From assembly GCA_017601265.1 (NCBI GenBank), contig JAFNJA010000002.1, positions 15,703 to 37,785 on the forward strand: DNA of 22,083 nucleotides, given 5' to 3'. Under the pieces are notes generated by a model, which worked only from the letters and a program-made list of their open reading frames with translations, had not been told where the DNA came from and searched no databases. The translations under genes and the position numbers were made by a program. The DNA is from Candidatus Brockarchaeota archaeon (GTDB lineage Archaea > Thermoproteota > EX4484-205 > DTQO01). Each line of letters opens with the position of its first letter. The stretch's first letter is position 1. Shown here in pieces: positions 6,866 to 13,572 of this stretch.

Positions 6866-7534
6866 TCAAGCCGCGTTCCCTTGCTCGATCGCGCGCCCAA
6901 CCTCGGCCGATAGCTTCGCGTACTTCCTGTACGCCGCCACGGTCGCGCACAAGAGCGTGAACGAGGAAAGCGAGACGGCTATCGGCTCGAGCCTTATGCC
7001 CCACGGCGTGTAGTTGAGGAGGAGGCCGGCCAGAGGGACGAGAGCCAAGCTCATCCCGATGCTAAGCGCGAACCTTTCGATTTGGTCAAGCTCCTTCTTG
7101 CCTGAGATGGGTTCGACGAAAAGCGCCTCCACGAAAGCGTAGCCGGGGAGGAAGATGACGAAGAGCGACCCGAAAACCCACCTGGAGACCACCCAGGGGA
7201 ACTCGGAGGGAAGGGCGTAGATCGAGGCCCACGTCATGGCGACGGCGCAGACGACCAGCCAGAAGGAGAGGCTGCTCTCGCGGTCCGAGAGGTAGGATGA
7301 AAAATTGCCGTGCGCCCTCAATGGCTCGGAGAGCCTTATCCTCCCCTCCTCCTCGAGCTCCTTCACCAACTTTATCGCTTCCGTGATCGAAATCTCCCGT
7401 TCCGCCCTTTCGACCAGCGCTCCGACCAGCTCGCCGACAGAGCCCGGCCTCTCCTCCCTCAATATCTCGATCATGAGTTCCTTGATCTTCCGGTCGCCAT
7501 CGATCGGTTCGCTCTTTGCCAACTGCGCCAGCAC
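6866..7534 (-). CDS. DUF1616 family membrane protein with N-terminal helical (wHTH-like) domain
   Basis: A 222-aa protein in two parts. Residues 14-72 are a charged helical region with the pattern of a winged-helix fold (KIKELMIEILREE, then SITEAIKLVKELEEEGRIRL). Residues 91-202 form four membrane helices with FLPGYAFVEALF, the linker ELDQIERFALSIGMSLALVPL and LLLNYTPWGIRL, which are hallmarks of DUF1616. The extracellular beta domain that DUF1616 proteins often carry is missing here, but a separate ectodomain protein is encoded at 8118. The GTG start at 7534 lies 17 bases after the transcript start predicted from a TATA box shared with the divergent gene. Inferred role: envelope biogenesis with the archaeosortase nearby; the biochemical function is unknown. 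Confidence 0.8.
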   Translation of the reverse strand: MLAQLAKSEPIDGDRKIKELMIEILREERPGSVGELVGALVERAEREISITEAIKLVKELEEEGRIRLSEPLRAHGNFSSYLSDRESSLSFWLVVCAVAMTWASIYALPSEFPWVVSRWVFGSLFVIFLPGYAFVEALFVEPISGKKELDQIERFALSIGMSLALVPLAGLLLNYTPWGIRLEPIAVSLSSFTLLCATVAAYRKYAKLSAEVGRAIEQGNAA

Positions 7535-7574
7535 CCGAGCCCAGGTCCCGTTACCACAGTATGCCTTAATCGCT

Positions 7575-7584
7575 CTTATATGCC
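7575..7584. promoter_or_regulatory. Shared TATA box of divergent DUF1616 and secreted-protein genes
   Basis: CTTATATG (7575-7582) reads CATATAAG on the other strand, so it can serve both directions. Plus-strand transcription would begin near 7605, ten bases before ATG 7615. Minus-strand transcription would begin near 7551, seventeen bases before GTG 7534. ATTAAGGCAT at 7570-7561 on the minus strand is a second candidate. Confidence 0.55.
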
Positions 7585-7614
7585 CGCCCGTAGGGCTTGG
7601 AAAAGGAAAAGACC

Positions 7615-8121
7615 ATGGCGCCTAAGCCGTTTCCAAGCTTCGCCCTGGCCCTTCTCTTCGCGTCCGCGAGCTTGGGAAGCGCCTTTCCTGCAGGTCAGGC
7701 CACCAAGCAGGAGGCAATGGAGGCGATCTCGGCGGCGGAGGAGTCCAGCAAGGGGACCTTCCTCCTGATCAAGGAGGCTGACCGCGAAGGCGGGAACGTA
7801 TCGGCGCTTGCCAAGAGGTTCAACGCGGCCTTGGAGCTGCTGGACCAAGCAAGGGCGCTGGAGGCCGAGTCGCTCCACGAGCAAGCTTCAGCCTTGGCCC
7901 AGGAAGCCGAGCGCCTCTTCGACGCCATAGGAGGAGACGCGGTCGCATTGCGGGAACGAGCTGCAGAAGACGCTTCGAAGAGGAGGACCGCAGCGATCTT
8001 GGGCGCTCCCTTCGCGGCCGCCATCATCGCTTTGCTTGCCTACTTCCTCGCCAGGTTCTGGCAGAAAAGTAGGATAAGGAAGGTCATGGGGATGAGGGTG
8101 GAGGAGGCCGGTCAAAGGTGA
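7615..8121 (+). CDS. Secreted, membrane-anchored helical protein of unknown function
   Basis: The protein (168 aa from ATG 7615) begins with a signal peptide: positive residue, then SFALALLFASASLGSAFPAG with a plausible cleavage site after the Ala/Ser-rich end. The middle (about residues 25-120) is Ala/Glu/Leu/Lys-rich with heptad-like spacing, probably an extracellular coiled coil. A second membrane helix lies at about 133-153 and is followed by a basic tail (WQKSRIRKVMGMR) that should stay in the cytoplasm. TTG 7597 would add six charged residues ahead of the signal peptide, so ATG 7615 is preferred; the predicted transcript start is near 7605. Its stop overlaps the GTG of the next gene (GTGA), indicating translational coupling. 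No archaeosortase sorting motif such as PGF is visible. Confidence 0.75.
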   Translation: MAPKPFPSFALALLFASASLGSAFPAGQATKQEAMEAISAAEESSKGTFLLIKEADREGGNVSALAKRFNAALELLDQARALEAESLHEQASALAQEAERLFDAIGGDAVALRERAAEDASKRRTAAILGAPFAAAIIALLAYFLARFWQKSRIRKVMGMRVEEAGQR

Positions 8122-9113
8122 GCGCCGAGAAGGGCACGAACCAAGTTCCGCACGACGCCGCGCTCTTCCTGTCTATACTCGTCGTAACCTCCGTGGTGGT
8201 GGGATCGGCGACCTGGCTATACCTCAACCCAAGGCCGACCGAGCAGTTCTTCGCCCTCGGCATCCTCGGGGAGGGCATGATGGCGGAGCACTACTACCCG
8301 GGAGACGATCCGAACGTCGGTCTGGGAGATGTCGTTAAGTGGCACGTGACGCTCTACAACCACATGGGCTCGGTTCAGTACGTTTCGGTGAGGGTCAAGC
8401 TGCTGAACCGGACGACTCCCCCTCCCGACGACCTGAACCACGCGGCAAGCCCGGTCCCTTCCTTCGCGGAGATCGATCGAGTCTTGGTCGACAACGAGAC
8501 GTGGACCTTCCCCCTGTACTGGAGCGTCTTGAACGCCACCGAAATTAACGGCACCGTGCGGATCACGAAGCTCAGGCTTAACAACGTCACTTTCGACAGA
8601 GGGTTGGATACTACGGCGCAGCACGGCTACAACTTCAGGATGGTGTTGGAGCTCTGGACCTACGACGAGCAAGAAGGAGGTTTCCAGTTCGGGTGGGAAT
8701 CCGGCGGGGAGGCGCGGTCAGCCTGGGTCCAGATCTGGTTCAACCTGACGCTGCCGACGCCCAGGCTTGAAATGGAAGGAGCAAATCATTGTAGCTTCGC
8801 GCCATCGAGTTTCCAATCGAGTCCGGCAAGGGGGCACGAGCTCGTTTCCATCGCGTCCAACGCGCGGACCGAGTTTCGTCGCGCGCCCATTGGCAAGTTC
8901 TTACAGGGTCAGGCGTTTCGAGATGAACCGACAGGGACGCCCATTTCCTCGAGATGCCATGACCCGCTTGGGCCTCAAAAATCGCGCTTCCAGACGAGGT
9001 ATGGTTCGTCCTCCATGCCGACCACTTTCCTCGCGACTAGGCCCACCTTCTCGGCCTCCTCGAGCTTTTCGACGAGCTTCCTCGGTTCCGTCTCCCTTCC
9101 CGTGTTCGTGTAA
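8118..9113 (+). CDS. Single-pass ectodomain protein (DUF1616-like extracellular region); 3' part probably a read-through artefact
   Basis: Residues 1-36 contain one N-terminal membrane helix (FLSILVVTSVVVGSATWLYL). The next ~180 residues are a beta-rich ectodomain beginning FFALGILGEG, like the extracellular part of some DUF1616 proteins. Six N-glycosylation sequons occur: NRT97, NET126, NAT139, NGT144, NVT156 and NLT209. After about residue 218 (near 8775) the composition changes abruptly to Ser/Arg/Pro-rich sequence that does not look folded, and the last 139 bases lie antisense to the archaeosortase C-terminus. TGA at 8768-8770 and TAG at 8792-8794 sit in another frame right where the domain ends, so a one-base indel (mutation or assembly error) may have removed the natural stop. 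GTG 8118 overlaps the previous stop. Confidence 0.72.
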   Translation: MSAEKGTNQVPHDAALFLSILVVTSVVVGSATWLYLNPRPTEQFFALGILGEGMMAEHYYPGDDPNVGLGDVVKWHVTLYNHMGSVQYVSVRVKLLNRTTPPPDDLNHAASPVPSFAEIDRVLVDNETWTFPLYWSVLNATEINGTVRITKLRLNNVTFDRGLDTTAQHGYNFRMVLELWTYDEQEGGFQFGWESGGEARSAWVQIWFNLTLPTPRLEMEGANHCSFAPSSFQSSPARGHELVSIASNARTEFRRAPIGKFLQGQAFRDEPTGTPISSRCHDPLGPQKSRFQTRYGSSSMPTTFLATRPTFSASSSFSTSFLGSVSLPVFV

Positions 9114-11002
9114 TGAATGGCTTCGATCGACATTCCCGTCTGAAGGTCCTTGGGGGTCGGGGCCATGGCGGCCAGGAGTTCCTTGTCCTCTTCGTCCAGC
9201 CTCTGGAAGAGCCGCGCTTTCCCCCTCCTTTCTTCCCTCGTCCTGAGGAAAAGCAGCGCGGCAGCTGCCGCGCACGGCGCGGTCGTTAGGGCCAGGGCGT
9301 AGCCTGCCCACTGCCCCAAGCTGAAATTCACGAGAGTCCAAGTTTTCAGGGGCTCCCAGTGCTCCGCTATGGCCCGGGCCATCGGAAGGAGCATGGCTTG
9401 CGCCCCGTCAAAGTCGTCCGGCCCGCTTATCGCGCCAGCGCTCGCCAACGCGCCCGGGTACGCGTCTAGGCTGATGGACACGTACCTTGACACGGCGGTG
9501 CCGTTGAGCGTGAAGAGCGCCTTCTCGAACCAGTAGACGACCGCTTCCGTAACGGTAGATCCTAAGCGCTTGAACACCAGGAACCTTCCGGCTATCTGCG
9601 GGTTGTCCATGACGTTCACGTCCCTCTCCACAAGCATCGTAGCCGTCGGGTAGCCGTGCTGGGCCGGCCACTGGTACAGTGACGCCTCCCAAGTGTGTCT
9701 TCCCTTTTCGACTTGGATCAGTACGAAGACGATCGGCTGGAGTTCTTCCGGTCCGCGCTTGCGGTAGTAGTAAACCAGGGCGGCGTCCCACTTTGCCCAG
9801 TATTCGACGTCCCTGTCCCTGTAAAGGAACTCCAAATCCCATCCCGGCAGATTCGGAAGGAGCTGGTTTTTCAGTTCGGCAGCCGAGAAATCGCCCAGGT
9901 CTACGCTCGCCGTCCCCTTGGCCAGCGCGAACGGCGGCATCTGTATCGGAATCACGAGAAGCGCGATGGCCACGACTCCGAACGCCCTGGCAGCGCCTTG
10001 CCACGTTGCTTTCAGCTTTCGATGCCCGAGGAACTTTCCGCAGTATGGGCAGAAGCTCTCCCCTCTAACCAAGCTTTCGTTGCAGAGCGCGCACGGCTCC
10101 TGTTTGGGTCCGGACGAAAAAATCCTGAGCTTTCCCACCCTGTCTCCCAGGGTGAGGAGCAAGAGCGTCGCGACGAAGATCAGGACAGAACCCCCCATCA
10201 GGTGGAAGGCCTGCATGGCCGCGCCCTCGCCCCACCCTCGGGCGATCCACACTATTCCAGCTATCCTCAGCACGTTCAGCCCGTAGATCGCCGGGAATCC
10301 GGCGGAGAACAAAGCCGCCCTCTTCCACGCGGCCCCCCTCATGACGAATGCCGCGAAGGCCGCGAAAACGACGAACCCGGTCAGGGAGTACAACCCCGAG
10401 CAGGCCACGTCTACGGCGAGCGGGACTTGCGCACCCTGAACCGTTTGGACCGTTATGATGGGCGTTTGAGAGGTATCCAGCGTTACCGGCAGGTTGAAGG
10501 ACTTGAGAAGGCCGTACGCCGCCGTCGAGCTCAGGACCGACAGTTGGAAGCCGACCATGTTCGCCACCTCCAGGGGAAACGGCTCGAGAAGGAGAAGCAT
10601 CGCAAGCGGGAAGAGGAGCTGCCTAAGCGTTTGCCAGTTGTAGACGAGCAATACCGCCCCCGCCAAGAATACGGGCATCGAAACTAGGTGGTATTCTACT
10701 GGGTAGAACGTGTACGACCCCTGCCAGTAGAGCACGAAAGCCGTGAGTAGGAGGAAGGCTCCGGCGATGGTTTCCGCCTCCCTGATCGCTTTGGGGTTTT
10801 CCAGCGGCGCTACCGCTTGCAGCATCCTCCTCTTCCTGTAGAGGGCGTAGGCCATGAAGAAGGGGATTACGAGGACGTAGTTCATGACCTCGCTGTTGAA
10901 GGCGTCGTTGGCGACGACCTCGAGGTCCTGCCAGAAGACCAGGAGCGCGGAACATAGGATGGCCAAGGCCTTGAAAAGCGAAGCACCCCTGCAACGAAGC
11001 AT
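8975..11002 (-). CDS. Exosortase/archaeosortase fused to zinc ribbon, EpsI-like domain and C-terminal helical domain
   Basis: A 675-aa membrane protein. Residues about 35-290 are a multi-pass archaeosortase domain with the catalytic triad candidates Cys201 (DVACSGLYS), Arg246 (NVLRIAG) and His267 (AFHLMGG). A zinc ribbon follows with Cys304, Cys307, Cys318 and Cys321. One helix (336-355) leads to an extracellular EpsI-like domain, about 360-560, with LPGWDLEFLYRDRDVE. After another helix (565-586) comes a cytoplasmic charged domain (600-675) with winged-helix-like patterning. Family knowledge: archaeosortases cleave C-terminal sorting signals of surface proteins and transfer them to lipids. 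The ATG at 11002 is about nine bases after the transcript start predicted from a TATA box (11035-11043). No sorting-signal substrate is visible in this window. Confidence 0.9.
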   Translation of the reverse strand: MLRCRGASLFKALAILCSALLVFWQDLEVVANDAFNSEVMNYVLVIPFFMAYALYRKRRMLQAVAPLENPKAIREAETIAGAFLLLTAFVLYWQGSYTFYPVEYHLVSMPVFLAGAVLLVYNWQTLRQLLFPLAMLLLLEPFPLEVANMVGFQLSVLSSTAAYGLLKSFNLPVTLDTSQTPIITVQTVQGAQVPLAVDVACSGLYSLTGFVVFAAFAAFVMRGAAWKRAALFSAGFPAIYGLNVLRIAGIVWIARGWGEGAAMQAFHLMGGSVLIFVATLLLLTLGDRVGKLRIFSSGPKQEPCALCNESLVRGESFCPYCGKFLGHRKLKATWQGAARAFGVVAIALLVIPIQMPPFALAKGTASVDLGDFSAAELKNQLLPNLPGWDLEFLYRDRDVEYWAKWDAALVYYYRKRGPEELQPIVFVLIQVEKGRHTWEASLYQWPAQHGYPTATMLVERDVNVMDNPQIAGRFLVFKRLGSTVTEAVVYWFEKALFTLNGTAVSRYVSISLDAYPGALASAGAISGPDDFDGAQAMLLPMARAIAEHWEPLKTWTLVNFSLGQWAGYALALTTAPCAAAAALLFLRTREERRGKARLFQRLDEEDKELLAAMAPTPKDLQTGMSIEAIHYTNTGRETEPRKLVEKLEEAEKVGLVARKVVGMEDEPYLVWKRDF

Positions 11003-11198
11003 CTCCCGATCCGGCCTTCAAACGCGTCTATCAACCTATAAGCATGACTACCGACAGAAAACCGATTCGAAGTCAAATCCCGGGCATTAAAGTCCCGCTT
11101 AAAAGACCATGACGGGTCGACGATGGAGCGAGCCATGGTTTCGGATTCCGCCATGATCCTTCTAGAAAATTATTCTACGACGACCTACCGGAACGTAT
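11003..11198. other. Intergenic, no gene seen apart from the archaeosortase promoter
   Basis: Nearly 200 bases between the archaeosortase start and the Ig-domain relic. Apart from the TATA box at 11035-11043 it has A/T-rich patches (ATTAAAG near 11087 and CTTAAAAG near 11098) that could be promoter cores on the plus strand, but no plausible gene follows them. Confidence 0.5.
11035..11043 (-). promoter_or_regulatory. TATA box of the archaeosortase gene
   Basis: On the minus strand the sequence reads GCTTATAGG. A start of transcription 24-26 bases downstream would be near 11012, just before ATG 11002. Confidence 0.5.
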
Positions 11199-11523
11199 CT
11201 ACGGAATCCCGCAACCTTGGATGTTTGCTATTTGTACGGAACGTTGAGTTATTCCCGCGCAAGTGGGCTGGGGCGGCACGGTTGCGCTGTCGCCAGTCTC
11301 CTTGTTCCGGATAGGGTCGCAAGTCCATCCGGACTTCTCCACTTTGCTGATCGTTGTGGCGAACGTTCCCCTCGCGCCCCTCACGCACCTCTCGACTTGA
11401 CTTGAGCGTCACCTTCCAGTTCGAGACAGTCGTACCCGACGATGTTCCGCTCGCGAGGCCTCTCCACGTGCCCGTCACCCTCGCGCCCCGGACCGGGCGG
11501 GAGCGCAACTGGGGCGTCGAAAG
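11199..11523 (-). pseudogene. Frameshifted relic of an Ig-like extracellular surface-protein domain
   Basis: Two minus-strand frames join to give one recognisable domain. From about 11523 to 11397 the frame reads RPVRGARVTGTWRGLASGTS, then SGTTVSNWKVTLKSS. From about 11398 to 11199, one frame over, it reads RGTFATTISKVEKSGWTCDP and then NKETGDSATVPPQPTCAG before a stop. Intact homologous modules in secreted archaeal and bacterial proteins have the same order: a PVxGATVTGTWSG strand, a GTTDSNGKVTL strand, a GTFTFTV strand and SGWTYDPSxNVETSDS. No start, signal peptide or membrane anchor is present; the fragment sits directly downstream of the small membrane protein gene. It could be a decayed archaeosortase substrate or an end of a surface protein with a sequencing frameshift. 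Confidence 0.6.
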
Positions 11524-11533
11524 GGCAAGGATT

Positions 11534-11773
11534 TTAGCGGCCGGCCACGTCGCGGGACGAGGCCGCCTCCCAAGCAATGAGCGCGGCAGCCAAGATGAAG
11601 GCGATCGCCATGACGCTCTCGTGGTGCAATTGACCGTCAAGCAGGTCGGAAAGCGAAAAGGGATAACCTTGGCGGTATTGATCGAACCAGACCAAGATCC
11701 CTGCCAACGCGAAAATGAAGGCAGCCGTCAGCTTTCTCGTCAACGGAATCGACATCGCAACCTTACTCAGCAC
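11534..11773 (-). CDS. Small two-helix membrane protein, function unknown
   Basis: The protein (79 aa from GTG 11773) has two membrane helices, LTAAFIFALAGILVWF and SVMAIAFILAAALIAW, separated by a polar loop of about 27 residues that contains YRQGYPF and GQLHHES. The frame continues upstream to a TTG at 11815, but the TATA-like TTTAAAGATAAAA on the minus strand (about 11793-11805) predicts a transcript start at about 11773, so the leaderless GTG is preferred; ATG 11755 is another option. I do not recognise a family. It lies next to the Ig-domain relic and the archaeosortase, so an envelope role is possible. Confidence 0.62.
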   Translation of the reverse strand: MLSKVAMSIPLTRKLTAAFIFALAGILVWFDQYRQGYPFSLSDLLDGQLHHESVMAIAFILAAALIAWEAASSRDVAGR

Positions 11774-11886
11774 GGCGCGTCCTGCGCCGCCTTTTATCTT
11801 TAAACGATCCTTCAAGCCCGGGCGGGCGAGCGGGGCACCAAGGTGATCGGATCACTCGAAATCGTCCATTGGGGTTTGGCAAGTGC

Positions 11887-12918
11887 CTAGATGACTTGCT
11901 CCAGCCACCTTCTTGACAAAGACTCGAGAAGCTCGAAGGCTTTCGCCTCCAAACCGTAGCATTCCAGAATCTTCGCCTTAGCTTCCGACAGGCATCGAGG
12001 TAACTCCGAATCGGAACCGCTTCCCTTTAGGAGGAGCTCGCCCACTTGGATCCAAATGCCCGCGGACCTCTCCAAGAGCTCCCTGGAAACTTCTAACTGT
12101 CCGTCACCAAGGAGGGCGTGAGCTTCTCGCAAAAATCCCGAGTACATCCTCCTGAGCAGCCCAGTCCCGTTCCCGCCTCCAATGAAAATGTGGCAAGCCT
12201 TCAGGGTTAGCTTCAAGTCTTGAGGAGAGAGAATCCCGGGCCAACTTTCCAGCTGCTCAGCGAAGTATTCGATGCCCTTCAATCCCGAATTTTTGGCCGC
12301 CGGATACAGGAAGTTTTCGGCGTTTTCCCTTATGGCCATCCTCACGGCGCCCTCGATCTTCGTCAAGCCCTTCGGGAACGATAACTCGTACCACGCGTTG
12401 CTTGGCGGGAACGGCTTGGACTTCGAGCCCCTCGCCCTCGAAAGGTTTTCCAGGGAGATGGTCTGGATCTCCGCGAGCCTGTTGTCCCAAACGTAAGCTT
12501 CCCCCCTCTCTTCGTCGTACCCCGCGGCGACGACCACGTGCCTGCCGGAGTGCAGGTCCATGGGAGCCCCCAGGTAACCAAGGTGGTGGAGGTCGACCCT
12601 GAGCGCGACGGGTTCGCCGCGGTCGACGAGCTCCTTGACCCCCTTCCAAGCTGCATCGACGCTTTCGGTTTTCTCGACCTTCGCGCCGATGCCCAGGATC
12701 TTGCAGGCTTCGCTGATCACGTCGTCCGCGTCCCCTCCTATCAAGATCGGCGGCGCCATGTCTTTCGACCTCCAATACATGAACCCGAGGCCGCAACCTA
12801 TGCCGAAGACGGCCTCCTCTGAGAGCTTGCAACCTTTGTATTCCAAGACGTCCCTCAGGGCGGAAGCCGAGGAGTGGAACCCTGTCCTGTGGACAACCCC
12901 TCCAACGAGCCTTCTCAT
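11887..12918 (-). CDS. BtrH N-terminal/DUF4872-like protein with Cys-to-Ser change
   Basis: A 343-aa soluble protein. The first ~150 residues match the BtrH_N family (named for the butirosin acyltransferase BtrH): HRTGFHSSASALRDVLEYKG, then LSEEAVFGIGCGLGFMYW, and later ALRVDLHHLGYLG, SGRHVVVAAGYDE and AYVWDNR. The remainder is helical, like the DUF4872 half of related proteins. BtrH_N proteins are papain-like with a conserved Cys after the motif His (FHC); here that position is Ser (codon TCC), so catalysis by cysteine is unlikely. The start is ATG 12918 because the TATA box TTATATAA (12953-12960) places transcription near 12929, downstream of the alternative ATG 12939. It is divergent from the CBS gene. 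The substrate is unknown. Confidence 0.75.
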   Translation of the reverse strand: MRRLVGGVVHRTGFHSSASALRDVLEYKGCKLSEEAVFGIGCGLGFMYWRSKDMAPPILIGGDADDVISEACKILGIGAKVEKTESVDAAWKGVKELVDRGEPVALRVDLHHLGYLGAPMDLHSGRHVVVAAGYDEERGEAYVWDNRLAEIQTISLENLSRARGSKSKPFPPSNAWYELSFPKGLTKIEGAVRMAIRENAENFLYPAAKNSGLKGIEYFAEQLESWPGILSPQDLKLTLKACHIFIGGGNGTGLLRRMYSGFLREAHALLGDGQLEVSRELLERSAGIWIQVGELLLKGSGSDSELPRCLSEAKAKILECYGLEAKAFELLESLSRRWLEQVI

Positions 12919-12952
12919 CTTTCGCAGGTTCGCGGTCATCGCCCGCTCCAGG

Positions 12953-12960
12953 TTATATAA
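12953..12960 (-). promoter_or_regulatory. TATA box of the BtrH-like gene
   Basis: TTATATAA is a perfect palindrome. On the minus strand it predicts transcription from about 12929 and fixes ATG 12918 as the likely start with a leader of about 11 bases. Confidence 0.6.
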
Positions 12961-13020
12961 CACCTATCCGTGCCCGCGTCGGCTTTTCCCGCGCTCGATA
13001 TTTTCGCGTCGTATGGAAAC

Positions 13021-13030
13021 GCATAAGTAT
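13021..13030 (+). promoter_or_regulatory. TATA-like box of the CBS-domain gene
   Basis: GCATAAGTAT is the A/T core upstream of ATG 13068. It predicts transcription from about 13052-13054 with a short leader of about 15 bases. Confidence 0.4.
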
Positions 13031-13067
13031 TCCGAGCCGGCTACCAAGAAACGCCCAGGGGCTGAGG

Positions 13068-13460
13068 ATGGCCGAGGAAAAACTCTCCCAACCCGTCGAG
13101 AGGATAATGAGAGCTCCGCCCCTCACAGCCCAGTTCTCCGACAACGTATCAACGATAGTGGACAGGATGGTCACTTACGACGTCGGATGCTGCATAATCA
13201 TGAGCGGAGGAGGACCGGTCGGCATAGTGACCGAGAGGGACATCCTTGAGAGGGTCATCAAGAGCGGAAAAGAGCCGAGCAAAACTCTCGCGCAGGACGT
13301 GATGTCATCGCCCGTTCTGACGATCGACAACAACAAGCCGGTGTCCCATGCCCTGAAGATGATGCGCGACAAGAACGTGAGAAGGCTGGCGGTAGTAAAA
13401 GGCGGAAAGATAGTGGGCATAGTGACGGAAAGAAGGATTTTGGATTCGCTAGCTCCCTGA
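13068..13460 (+). CDS. Two-CBS-domain protein
   Basis: A 130-aa protein made of a tandem pair of CBS motifs. The first runs from about residue 10 with VERIMRAPPLTA and ends in GPVGIVTERDIL; the second starts with AQDVMSSPVLTI and ends in GKIVGIVTERRIL. Such stand-alone Bateman modules bind adenine nucleotides and act as energy sensors or regulatory partners. No catalytic or membrane domain is attached, so its partner is unknown. ATG 13068 is about 15 bases after the transcript start predicted from the TATA-like GCATAAGTAT at 13021-13030, and a GGGGCTGAGG stretch precedes the start. It is divergent from the BtrH-like gene. Confidence 0.92.
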   Translation: MAEEKLSQPVERIMRAPPLTAQFSDNVSTIVDRMVTYDVGCCIIMSGGGPVGIVTERDILERVIKSGKEPSKTLAQDVMSSPVLTIDNNKPVSHALKMMRDKNVRRLAVVKGGKIVGIVTERRILDSLAP

Positions 13461-13541
13461 AGCCGGCGTTGGTGGTTCGGAGGGGGAGGCGGCTTAGGGG
13501 AGACCCCATTAGCTGCTCTTACGGCGTTACCTTGAGATGCC

Positions 13542-13549
13542 TTTTAATG
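13542..13549 (+). promoter_or_regulatory. TATA box setting the leaderless start of the Eis-like gene
   Basis: TTTTAATG lies inside the longer reading frame that begins at ATG 13537. Its spacing of about 26 bases to ATG 13573 fits a leaderless transcript and argues against the upstream start. Confidence 0.5.
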
Positions 13550-13572
13550 AGGCCTTCGTTCCCTTGCGCGCC

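Noticed and set aside
9695..10687. 330-codon open frame on the plus strand
   Set aside because: Antisense to the archaeosortase core, no membrane or domain pattern, composition of a shadow frame.
11063..11085. tRNA 3'-end-like GTCAAATCCCGGGC
   Set aside because: No GTTC, no T-stem pairing and no cloverleaf on either strand; it overlaps only promoter DNA.
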